From Iphinoe sp. HA4291-MV1 (GTDB lineage Bacteria; Cyanobacteriota; Cyanobacteriia; Cyanobacteriales; Nostocaceae), in NCBI GenBank assembly GCA_019359415.1, contig JAHHHH010000033.1, positions 1-64,000 of the forward strand: a DNA stretch of 64,000 bases. The letters are read 5' to 3'. How positions within the stretch are numbered: position 1 is the first letter of the stretch; every line of letters begins with the position of its first letter. Shown here piece after piece: positions 31,141-38,724 of this stretch. A program made the position numbers and the translations under genes. The notes under the pieces were generated by a model, which worked only from the letters and a program-made list of their open reading frames with translations, was not told where the DNA came from and ran no database searches.

Positions 31141-31313
31141 AGTAAATGTGGAGGGCGAGAGAAAGTAAGTCCGAACCACCGCAGGAAAAAAGCTCTAAAT
31201 CCTTATTAAAGATTGAAAAAGCCATCATTTCATAAGTCGGTCAGTAGGCAAGTACCTCCCCCTCACGGTTCAAAATAGGTAACAACTTTCACGAATTTCT
31301 TTGGGGTTTTTTA
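31141..31313 (+). promoter_or_regulatory. Long, possibly structured 5' leader
   Basis: About 170 nt lie between the promoter and the ATG at 31314. GTGGAGGG (31148-31155) can pair with CCCTCAC (31260-31266), and GAACC (31173-31177) with GGTTC (31267-31271). The order of these arms is that of a pseudoknot. AGGTAACAAC is near the 3' end but too far from the ATG to act as its ribosome binding site. I match no known riboswitch class. Confidence 0.4.
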
Positions 31314-32432
31314 ATGGTAAATACAGTAGCAAGACCGGCGTCTGCAAAAGTTTCTGCTCCGATTGAAACTATCTTTTTGCGCGATGCTTTTGGGTCTTTA
31401 ATTTCTCCGGAACGTCTTTTAGATGTGGTTGGAGAAAGCGTGTGCAGTGAAGAAGGTATCAAGAGTGTGGTACCCATACAAGTTCTGACAGAACGTGAAC
31501 AAGCAATCTTTGCAGATTTAACGAATTTGTTTGGGGTGAAACCGACTAATGCAGGTTTTGTCACGTATGATGAAAATTATTCGTTCAAGTTTTTTAGTTA
31601 TCCCCGAATAGGGCTAAATAATGAAGGGCAATTAGGGTTACTCATTGGAGCTGATAACCAAGACGCTAATCATATTAGCGCTTTTGTTCCAATGGTTTAT
31701 AAGCCTGGAAAAGATGAGGACGAAGACGGTGAGTATTATCTTGGTAAAGCTCGTTGTGGCTTGGTTTCTATTCCTGATGAGATTGATAAAACGAAGTCTA
31801 AACATTATATTGCAATCAAGTCTAAACGTTTTATCTACAATATCAGCTTCAAACCCCAATCTGATTTAGACTTTAATCTTGTCCCCAGTGCTTTCCATAA
31901 CGGTCAATTTGACACCGTCTGTTCTGCTTTTCAAGGTTCTCTCGCGATAGTGAATAAAATGTTCACTAGTCTGTTCAAGAATGCTACATTCCCTAAAACA
32001 GGAGTCTTTCTCATTCTTAGCAATGGACAAATTACTGAAAATGAACACGACGGTAAAGTCTTAGTTTCTACGAGATGGCGGCTTTTAGCCAGTTCTCATC
32101 CAAATTTGTTAGTTGATGTTTACAAAAATCCTGCAACTCCACTGCGCGAAGTGTACAGTATTTCTTGTAATAATTCTTGCAAAGTGACTAAAGAGGTTCT
32201 TGCAGGATATAAACCAAAGTATTTTGGATTGTATATTGCTGGTGCTCATCCGAAGAATCCAGAATGGATTCCTGAACACTCTACCTTTACCGACCCTCGT
32301 TTTATCGCTCCAGCAATCAAGGTCAAATTTGCTCCATTAATCCAAAAACTAGCCGAATTGAAGGCTTCATCTGGACCAGATATCCGAGCGATCGCAGAAA
32401 GTATGGGCAATGACCCCTTAGCTGGTTTCTAA
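31314..32432 (+). CDS. Hypothetical protein of the replication module, 372 residues
   Basis: This soluble protein has mixed strands and helices and no motif I recognise. It is the first gene of a run that continues with the SF2 helicase and DNA polymerase. Its last residues ('RAIAESMGNDPLAGF') form a short tail ending in an aromatic residue, as in some phage single-strand-binding proteins, but that is a thin clue. It has the strongest promoter of the element and a structured leader, so it may be made in large amounts. It contains a HIP1 site near 32388. Confidence 0.5.
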   Translation: MVNTVARPASAKVSAPIETIFLRDAFGSLISPERLLDVVGESVCSEEGIKSVVPIQVLTEREQAIFADLTNLFGVKPTNAGFVTYDENYSFKFFSYPRIGLNNEGQLGLLIGADNQDANHISAFVPMVYKPGKDEDEDGEYYLGKARCGLVSIPDEIDKTKSKHYIAIKSKRFIYNISFKPQSDLDFNLVPSAFHNGQFDTVCSAFQGSLAIVNKMFTSLFKNATFPKTGVFLILSNGQITENEHDGKVLVSTRWRLLASSHPNLLVDVYKNPATPLREVYSISCNNSCKVTKEVLAGYKPKYFGLYIAGAHPKNPEWIPEHSTFTDPRFIAPAIKVKFAPLIQKLAELKASSGPDIRAIAESMGNDPLAGF

Positions 32433-32465
32433 AAGTTTGTCCCTCTTTTTCAGTTCATCTTTTAT

Positions 32466-32490
32466 CCCTCTGACTCCCGCAGAGGGTTTT
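32466..32490 (+). terminator. Rho-independent terminator
   Basis: CCCTCTG (32466-32472) pairs with CAGAGGG (32480-32486), followed by TTTTCTT. It separates the 372-residue gene from the helicase gene. Confidence 0.8.
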
Positions 32491-32510
32491 CTTCTATGGA
32501 GTGAATAATT

Positions 32511-33968
32511 ATGGAACTTAGAGACTATCAAGAACAAGCTGTAAACCGCCTTTTCAATGCGACTCAAAATACTTGCCGTCAGCTTCCAACTGGTGGGGGT
32601 AAGAGTTTCGAGATATATCACCTTGTCCAACGCAAACTACAAACAGGGGTATCAAGGATAGCTATCCTTGCTCCCAACCGCGAAATTATTGATACCCTTT
32701 TTTCATATTTCAAAGGAGGAGAGGCTACAAGAGCTTACACGGGTATGAAACCTGATTTGGATAAGAAAGTACTGCTCGCCACTTATGGCACGGCTAAAAA
32801 GCTCTTACCTGTGTTCGAGCCAGAGTTAATTCTTGTCGATGAGGCGGCACACATAGCTGCAAATGACCTTGGAGCAACGATTAAGAAGCTAAATGTGTTA
32901 ACTCACGGGTTTACCGCTACACCGAATCGCCTCGATGGCAAGGGGCTTAAAGATTTCTTCTCAGACTTGATACTTGCGCCCCCCATCCGTTGGTTCATTC
33001 AAAATAAGTATCTTAGCCCCTACTTTCTTCATGCGATTGAATGCCCACTTTTCAAGGATGCCAGCACAGATAATCTCAGCGTACAGTCATCAATTTTCGG
33101 GACTAAACCAGAAGTAGAAAAGACTGTCAAAATTTATTTCGAGAAGTGCAGAGATGAGAAGACACTCATCTTCTGCACTGGTGTGAAACATGCTATCGAC
33201 CTTCAAACTGAATTTGCTAAACATGGTCTTAACGCAGCTTTTATTCAGTCTAAAACACCGCAAAAAGAACGAAACGAGTTCTTTCAACAATTCAAAAAAG
33301 GTGAAATAAAAGTTCTTATTAATATACAAATCTTTGTGGAAGGGGTTGACGTGCCCAGTGTGCAAAATGTATTTTTGTGCCGGTTTACATACAGCACGGC
33401 TCTTCTGCTTCAGATGCTGGGTCGTGTCCTCCGTCGCGCAGAAGGTAAAAAAGAAGCGCATATTTTTGACTTGGCGGGAAACTGTTATTATCATGGTTCA
33501 CCTGATGCTGATTTTGATTGGTCGCTTCTTGGTCAATCCTGGAGACTAGAGGATAACAAGCAGACTCTACAAGTAAAGTGTGAGTGCTGCGGAAATGACC
33601 TTATCCATAAGAAATGGGTTACAGATTACATTGATATTTGTTGTATAGCTTGTCACACAGAAATTTTTGTTTCACCTACCCTTAGCAACACTCGAAAAGC
33701 TCAACAGTACTATGTTGGTAAGACATTTGATTTAGCAGAATTAAACGATTATGACCCCAAAATTGTTGCAGAGTTAACCTCATTAATACTCCAACAAAAA
33801 ACTAAGGGAAGAAGGAAGCTTAAATTAGAGCAGAAAATCACTAAAATACTGGCGATGGCTGTGCCAGACGCTCTTAAAAAACGTGCTTTGCTCCATCTTG
33901 GAGTATCAAAGAGTACCATTGATTTCTATTTTGATAATGAAGATGACGGAATCGAAGAAGTTAGTTAG
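32511..33968 (+). CDS. SF2 DEAD/DEAH-type helicase with a zinc-finger region
   Basis: This 485-residue protein carries the SF2 motifs in order: 'LPTGGGKS' (I), 'LVDEAAH' (II), 'GFTATP' (III), and in the second RecA fold 'QMLGRVLRRAEG' (VI). After the helicase core there are two Cys pairs ('CECCGN', 'CCIACH'), a likely zinc ribbon. Phage SF2 helicases of this type help replication fork restart and recombination. The Shine-Dalgarno is weak (GGAG about 14 nt upstream). It lies between a terminator and the palindrome/promoter of the polymerase gene. Confidence 0.82.
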   Translation: MELRDYQEQAVNRLFNATQNTCRQLPTGGGKSFEIYHLVQRKLQTGVSRIAILAPNREIIDTLFSYFKGGEATRAYTGMKPDLDKKVLLATYGTAKKLLPVFEPELILVDEAAHIAANDLGATIKKLNVLTHGFTATPNRLDGKGLKDFFSDLILAPPIRWFIQNKYLSPYFLHAIECPLFKDASTDNLSVQSSIFGTKPEVEKTVKIYFEKCRDEKTLIFCTGVKHAIDLQTEFAKHGLNAAFIQSKTPQKERNEFFQQFKKGEIKVLINIQIFVEGVDVPSVQNVFLCRFTYSTALLLQMLGRVLRRAEGKKEAHIFDLAGNCYYHGSPDADFDWSLLGQSWRLEDNKQTLQVKCECCGNDLIHKKWVTDYIDICCIACHTEIFVSPTLSNTRKAQQYYVGKTFDLAELNDYDPKIVAELTSLILQQKTKGRRKLKLEQKITKILAMAVPDALKKRALLHLGVSKSTIDFYFDNEDDGIEEVS

Positions 33969-34031
33969 TTGTCTACTCAAGTAAAGCAGCAATTTTGACC
34001 TGGATAAAAAACGATACTGGTGAATTTTCAC

Positions 34032-34044
34032 TAACCAATGTTTA
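34032..34044. promoter_or_regulatory. Border palindrome copy 11 (TAACCAATGTTTA)
   Basis: This copy abuts an 11-bp inverted repeat (AGCAGATGTTA at 34044-34054 with TAACATCTGCT at 34063-34073), which may be the terminator of the helicase gene. The polymerase promoter starts at the end of that repeat. Confidence 0.6.
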
Positions 34045-34072
34045 GCAGATGTTAAAAACGCCTAACATCTGC

Positions 34073-34101
34073 TTGACAGTGTTATATGTCAGTGCAATAC
34101 T
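34073..34101 (+). promoter_or_regulatory. Promoter TTGACA-17-AATACT with flipped operator box
   Basis: -35 at 34073-34078, -10 at 34096-34101. The last 14 spacer bases (34082-34095) read TTATATGTCAGTGC, the same orientation and spacing as in the promoter at 23841-23869. It drives the DNA polymerase gene. Confidence 0.7.
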
Positions 34102-34137
34102 TTAGCTATTAACCTTGAGTCTCTGGGGTATCAGCTA

Positions 34138-36141
34138 ATGTCTAATTTTCAATCTCCTCAATTTGTAGTTATTAATCCTGAAAGTTCTGAAGTTCTAGCA
34201 GCATTAGAGAAAACTAAATCCGTAGGATTTGACTTGGAAACGAGTATTAGTAAACCTCGTGATGGAATCATCAGATTATATCAACTTTATGTTCCAGAGA
34301 ATGACACAGTTTACATTTGGGACATTTACCATCATGATTTTAAAGGGTATTTTAGTTCCGATTTTCGCGCTTTCTTATCTTTTTTAAGTAATCCAAATAT
34401 TGAAATCAGAATTCACAATGTTCTCTTTGAGTATTCTTGGATTAGGGAAAAACACCAATTAAAAATCCAGAATATTCTTGATACCCTCGTTCTTAGTCAG
34501 GTCAAAAATGCTGGGTTATTCGAGGCATATCAGAAAGTAGGATATAGTGAACCGAATAGCCTAGAGACTCTTTCTGAACTCTATGGTTTAAACCTTGACA
34601 AACAGTATCAAAAGTATGATTACTCGGACCCCTCACCAATTACACTTGAGGTCTATCAGTATGCTGCAAATGATGCTAAAGCTACTTGGTATTTGGGTGA
34701 AGTGATTTCTCGACCAAAGCAAGACGTTGACCTTCGGGCGGCATCAGTTTTTGGAGAGTTAAACTATCGAGGAATTCCGGTAAATGTTCAAAAGTTAGTG
34801 CAACTTCTTGAACAGTATGAAGCGACTTGGAAAGATTTATATGAGCAGATTAAGGAGATAACAGAGTGTAATCCCAATAGTCCGAAGCAGCTACTTTCTT
34901 GGATTATTAATAAGTATGGAAAAGCTCCATTGGGGTATCATCGGAAAAAGAAAGCTATTGAAGCTTGTACTAAGAAATCTGCTGTTAATGACTTTATTTT
35001 TAAGCTTAATCAGCAAGGATTTGATACCACGACACTTAGGATGATTCAAGAGTACCGTTCGATTAAGAAGCGGAGCGATTATCCAAAAGAGTATTTAAGC
35101 AATCTCCATGAGGGGCGGATTTACGGGAATTATAAGGTCTTTGGTTTCCAAGGTGAGGGGCGTTCATCCTGTGCCAAGGCTAATATTCAAAACGTGGCGA
35201 AATCATCACCCACAACTAAGAAATATGGTTTATCATCGCTTCGTTCATTATTTGAAGCAGAGCCAGGTTGGACCTTTATTGAAATTGACCTTGCAGCGGC
35301 ACACGCTCAAATAGCTCGTGCTGTAAGTAGGGATAGAAAATTAGTTGAATCTCTTAAAACTGGGATTAAACTTCATTTCTACACTCTTCAAAGTATTCTT
35401 GCAAAACAGAATATTTTTATGAGTCCTGCTGAGATTAAACAAGCAAAAGCAAATGAGTCTCACCCCTATCATTTACGTATTAATGAGCTATATAAACTTT
35501 CTAAAAATGTGTATTATTCGTTTTTGAATTTTTCCGGTGCTACCACGCTTCAGGACACGTTTTCAAACGAAGATGTAATCATCGATGTAGACACGTGCAA
35601 AGAATATCTTGATGCTACAGCTAAAACATTTTCAGACTTACGGAACTTCCAAAAGAATCTTATCAAGCTTGTCGAGAATCGTTACGCTCCAAGATATGCA
35701 CCCAACGGACAGTATTTAGGACTTGTAAGTCAACTTTCTATGCCAGATGGGAGTATCATTCATTTCATTAAAGGTGGCAGAGGAGCGAGTAAAATCTGTG
35801 CTGCCGTTTGGCTTCGTGTAGAAGCGAGTGCGATTAAACAGAGTTTAATCAGCATTCAGGACATGATTGATTTGAACTTTGAAGATAGTGCTGAGATTGT
35901 GAACTTCTCACATGACTCTGTTCTTCTTCACGCTAAAGAAGAGGTTGCTCTCGACCTTGCCAACTTTGCTTATAAAGTGGTCAACAGAGATATCAGACAA
36001 TACGTGAAGGATTACCAACCAGAAGAAGAGTATCATTATTCTTGCTGGCTTCCTGGTCAGGAGCCAAAGAAAGGAGAATTGATTAATAAGACGGGATGGG
36101 TACATCTGGGGTACGAATTGAAAAAGAACTGGGAAGGTTAG
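34138..36141 (+). CDS. Family A DNA polymerase with 3'-5' exonuclease domain
   Basis: This 667-residue protein has an N-terminal exonuclease domain ('VGFDLETS' as Exo I; 'YQYAANDAKATWYLGE' near Exo III). The polymerase domain follows: 'EGRSSCAKANIQNVAKSS', motif A as 'IDLAAAHAQIARAVSRD', motif B region 'LSKNVYYSFLNFSGATTLQ', and motif C 'NFSHDSVLLHA'. Motif A differs from the usual DYSQIELR form. No 5' nuclease domain is present, as in T7-like phage polymerases. It probably replicates the element. Its 3' end overlaps the convergent HTH gene by 4 bp, which marks the element's right limit. Confidence 0.85.
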   Translation: MSNFQSPQFVVINPESSEVLAALEKTKSVGFDLETSISKPRDGIIRLYQLYVPENDTVYIWDIYHHDFKGYFSSDFRAFLSFLSNPNIEIRIHNVLFEYSWIREKHQLKIQNILDTLVLSQVKNAGLFEAYQKVGYSEPNSLETLSELYGLNLDKQYQKYDYSDPSPITLEVYQYAANDAKATWYLGEVISRPKQDVDLRAASVFGELNYRGIPVNVQKLVQLLEQYEATWKDLYEQIKEITECNPNSPKQLLSWIINKYGKAPLGYHRKKKAIEACTKKSAVNDFIFKLNQQGFDTTTLRMIQEYRSIKKRSDYPKEYLSNLHEGRIYGNYKVFGFQGEGRSSCAKANIQNVAKSSPTTKKYGLSSLRSLFEAEPGWTFIEIDLAAAHAQIARAVSRDRKLVESLKTGIKLHFYTLQSILAKQNIFMSPAEIKQAKANESHPYHLRINELYKLSKNVYYSFLNFSGATTLQDTFSNEDVIIDVDTCKEYLDATAKTFSDLRNFQKNLIKLVENRYAPRYAPNGQYLGLVSQLSMPDGSIIHFIKGGRGASKICAAVWLRVEASAIKQSLISIQDMIDLNFEDSAEIVNFSHDSVLLHAKEEVALDLANFAYKVVNRDIRQYVKDYQPEEEYHYSCWLPGQEPKKGELINKTGWVHLGYELKKNWEG

Positions 36142-36680
36142 AACAAACTATTAACAAATTCTTCCAGGTCAGAGCGCTTAATTCTCCAACTCCTACCGAT
36201 AATTTTAGCTTTCAACTTCTCCTGCGCAATCGCATTACGGAGAAATTCTTTGGACAGCCCGGTAAGTGCCTGTGCTTCAGCAAACGTTAGCAATAGCTTA
36301 TCTGCAATTGGTACACTGGGCTGATTCTCAGTTTTACTCAGCAAACCTTCAATGATGGACGATAACTTATCTATAACGCTAATCTCGCCAAATTCCGAAA
36401 TCTCGCCAGAGTAAAGTACTGGTTTATCTGTCTCTGGCTGTTGCTCTGTCGCAATTTGGCGAGGTTCGGTATTCGGCGGAGTTTGGCGAGATTCTACAGC
36501 CGGTTTGTAACTGGGTTGTTCTAGTTCTGCTTTGAACACTTCAAGTTCTGCCCTGTCAAAATGAGCAGTCGGGCGAGTTTTCCCTTTTTCGTACCTTACG
36601 CTAATCCTCCCTTGCTGTACATAACGCTCAAGGGCACGGACACTAACATCAAGAAAATTTGCTGCTTCCTGCTTGTTCAT
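36138..36680 (-). CDS. Protein with two excisionase-type HTH domains
   Basis: The start 'MNKQEAANFLDVSVRALERY' at 36680 is preferred, because the upstream extension consists of iteron repeats. The 180-residue product has one MerR/excisionase-like HTH at the N-terminus and a second at the C-terminus ('LTFAEAQALTGLSKEFLRNA', 'RSWRIKRSDLEEF'), joined by a Pro/Glu linker. The linker is encoded partly by repeats of TTTGGCGAGATT, which also lie upstream of the start. Such proteins act as excisionases or plasmid regulators. A broken paralogue lies at 38986-39385. Confidence 0.7.
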   Translation of the reverse strand: MNKQEAANFLDVSVRALERYVQQGRISVRYEKGKTRPTAHFDRAELEVFKAELEQPSYKPAVESRQTPPNTEPRQIATEQQPETDKPVLYSGEISEFGEISVIDKLSSIIEGLLSKTENQPSVPIADKLLLTFAEAQALTGLSKEFLRNAIAQEKLKAKIIGRSWRIKRSDLEEFVNSLF

Positions 36681-36717
36681 AAATCTCGCCAAATCTCGCC
36701 AAAATCCGAATCTCGCC
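36681..36717. repeat. Iteron-like repeats AAATCTCGCC upstream of the HTH gene
   Basis: Direct copies lie at 36681-36690, 36691-36700 and 36709-36717. Related GGCGAGAT units recur inside the gene (36382-36500). They may be the binding sites of the encoded HTH protein. Confidence 0.55.
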
Positions 36718-36938
36718 AAAATCTTATCAAAGGATTGGCATTATGACCAGCTAGCAAATCGGATTGAGGAAGTCGGTTGCTGGCTGGTTCTCGGTTTTAT
36801 TGATTGACGAAAGTTTATCAATCGGGAGCATCCCAATTTGGCAAAAATAAAAAGAGATGGTATTAACTTTGCTGTCTCCAGGCACAAGTCAGACATTTTT
36901 TTGTGTTATTTTTGAATCGTTAGTTCTAAGCAGTGAAT

Positions 36939-37100
36939 ATGGTAATTATAGAAAAAACGAAAAACATCATAACGAAAGAGAAACCAAACGCCGATTGGGG
37001 AATCGCCGATGGCGAACTCTGCGAGGAGGAACTAAAGGCAGTGGTAGGGGGATCGGTTAGGATTACTAGTATAGTGGCAGGGGCATATAAGAAGGCATAG
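36939..37100 (+). CDS. Small peptide with a double-glycine-type leader, 53 residues
   Basis: The peptide reads 'MVIIEKTKNIITKEKPNADW' at the N-terminus, then 'GELCEEELKAVVGG' followed by a 15-residue tail (SVRITSIVAGAYKKA). The ELxxEEL..V.GG pattern is that of leader peptides cut by C39-type transporters or used by RiPP enzymes. The tail is basic and lacks Cys. No clear Shine-Dalgarno is seen. No transporter or modifying gene is adjacent; the nearest candidate enzyme is the radical SAM protein about 5 kb away. Confidence 0.45.
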   Translation: MVIIEKTKNIITKEKPNADWGIADGELCEEELKAVVGGSVRITSIVAGAYKKA

Positions 37101-37129
37101 TGAACTACCCGGCTTAGGTCAACCGAATA

Positions 37130-37386
37130 TCAGTAGACCGAAAACTTTTGCGATCGTTGTGGAGAATGGACTAAGAATCAGACTTCTGCCTAATTAACTG
37201 TAGTTTTGAATACATTTTTTCATATTGTTCGGGAAAAATATATGATAAGCATTGAAAATTGATCTGTTGCTTTTAGACAGAAGTTTACTTTATGATTCAT
37301 GAAAAACGATCAACTTTTTAGACTTCAGCAAAACTGTATCATAAACTACTCTTTTTTGACGCTCGCCGAACTTTTCGGTCTACTGA
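37130..37386. mobile_element. MITE-like element with 15-bp inverted ends
   Basis: TCAGTAGACCGAAAA (37130-37144) is repeated inverted as TTTTCGGTCTACTGA (37372-37386), with further partial complementarity inside. The 257-bp unit has no ORF and no clear target duplication. It occupies most of the gap 37101-37544; the remaining sequence shows nothing else. Confidence 0.5.
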
Positions 37387-37544
37387 AGGTGATTTTCTGA
37401 GAATTCTTTAAGTTGCATTCAATCTCAGTACACTCAGGAGCTAACCCTCAGTTTATCTGGTTTTTGGCTTAACCGAACCGTATTGATAGTTAGGCAGTTT
37501 CGTTTGGTCGAGTTGGTAGTAACTTAAAACTTACGCGTCAGTGT

Positions 37545-38129
37545 TCAAGATGATGCAAGTATTGCATTGATATGTCGCCGCACTAGATATTTTTGTTGAT
37601 CTGCGGAGAACTGCTCAGGAAAAATGACAACACCAGTGCCAATGCCATCAACTAGGGCGATGAGTGCATTGGCTTCGAGGGTTAAATCAAGATCGGCTCG
37701 AATCAGCAAGGCTTTTTGTAAGTCAGCTAACTCTTGACAAATAATCTGCCGTAAGAAGTCATAGCGTTTTCGGTGCTCCTGAACAAGGCGTTCGCGCCCG
37801 ATAGAATAGCCCAAAAATGCCACCCAAACCTTCCAATCAGCTTTGTCAATGTCCTCCAGAGGTAGAGCCACAAAAATCATCTGCACTAGTCTGTCAATTC
37901 CTTGCCGTCCCTCGGCACAGGTTTTCATGTCCTCTAGCACGTTTTCAAACACCTGTTTCAAGGTAAATAGGGTGAGTTCTTCTTTATCTCGAAAGTAATG
38001 GGTAACAACCCCGGTCGAAGAGCCAAGTTCTTGCGCGATTGCCCGCATACTGGCACGATCCAATCCTTCACGGACAATCACCCGCCATGCCGCTTTAGCG
38101 ACTTCAATACGGCGATCATCATAACTCAT
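37545..38129 (-). CDS. TetR/AcrR-family transcriptional regulator
   Basis: The 194-residue product has the N-terminal TetR HTH ('ASMRAIAQELGSSTGVVTHY' and 'FRDKEEL'). The C-terminal ligand-binding domain is close in pattern to BetI-type regulators ('IDRLVQMIFVALP', 'ALIALVDGIGTGVVIFPEQF'). It is divergent from the GNAT gene, with two operator palindromes between (38176-38224), so it probably represses both. The higher GC content of this pair compared with the phage element suggests a separate acquisition. Confidence 0.85.
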   Translation of the reverse strand: MSYDDRRIEVAKAAWRVIVREGLDRASMRAIAQELGSSTGVVTHYFRDKEELTLFTLKQVFENVLEDMKTCAEGRQGIDRLVQMIFVALPLEDIDKADWKVWVAFLGYSIGRERLVQEHRKRYDFLRQIICQELADLQKALLIRADLDLTLEANALIALVDGIGTGVVIFPEQFSADQQKYLVRRHINAILASS

Positions 38130-38175
38130 AGCTCTCCTCGGTTTACAGCAACATGAAACAAGTATCTTGACATCT

Positions 38176-38224
38176 TATCACAACAGTTGTTATGTTTTAA
38201 ATTGACATAACAACTGTTGTGATA
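38176..38224. promoter_or_regulatory. Large TetR-type operator: two inverted 20-bp arms
   Basis: TATCACAACAGTTGTTATGT (38176-38195) is repeated inverted at 38205-38224 without mismatch, 9 bp apart. Each arm itself holds the palindrome ACAACAGTTGT, so two repressor dimers could bind side by side. Confidence 0.75.
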
Positions 38225-38265
38225 TTTACTCCAGCGACTAACCTGTTTTGCACACGGAGTTCGCG

Positions 38266-38724
38266 ATGATTCGACCGACCATGCCTGATGACACGACCGC
38301 GCTGATTGCCTTAGCCGACGCAACTGGACTGTTCCAACCGAAGCAACTTGAGGAGCTTGGCGAAATGCTGTCCGATTACTTCGGTGGTAGCAGCGACAGC
38401 TATTCTCTACGAGACGGCAAAGCCGATCGCTTTTGGATTACCGACGATGACAACGGGGCGGTGGGGGTCGCTTACTGTGAGATGGAACGGATGACCGATC
38501 AGACGTGGAATCTACAGTTGATTGCTATCCGACCCGACCGCCAAGGACAAGGACGTGGTGCGACCCTGCTACGCTACGTTGAGCAAACATTGATGGCACG
38601 CGGCGGGCGTGTGTTGCTGGTGGAAACGTCAGGGACGCCGGACTTCGAGCGGATACGCGACTTCTATCAAGCGGGCGCTGACAAAATCGTTTACCGCAAG
38701 GCGCTGTCCGCTCAGGAGCAGTAA
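38266..38724 (+). CDS. GNAT-family N-acetyltransferase
   Basis: This 152-residue protein has the GNAT acetyl-CoA motif 'IAIRPDRQGQGRGATLLRYV' and a C-terminal 'RIRDFYQAGADKIVYRKAL'. The start at 38266 has GGAG about 8 nt upstream; an in-frame ATG at 38248 is less likely. Together with the divergent TetR regulator it resembles small inducible detoxification or resistance units. The substrate cannot be read from sequence. Confidence 0.82.
   Translation: MIRPTMPDDTTALIALADATGLFQPKQLEELGEMLSDYFGGSSDSYSLRDGKADRFWITDDDNGAVGVAYCEMERMTDQTWNLQLIAIRPDRQGQGRGATLLRYVEQTLMARGGRVLLVETSGTPDFERIRDFYQAGADKIVYRKALSAQEQ

Noticed and set aside
31148-31280. Resemblance of the leader (GAAAGTAAGTCCGAACC) to the RNase P RNA core.
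   Set aside because: Only a few bases match, and the matching 3' conserved region of RNase P RNA is missing.
36857-37060. Longer plus-strand ORF over the double-glycine peptide in another frame.
   Set aside because: Low-complexity basic C-terminus and no ribosome binding site; the frame with the leader pattern is the better candidate.
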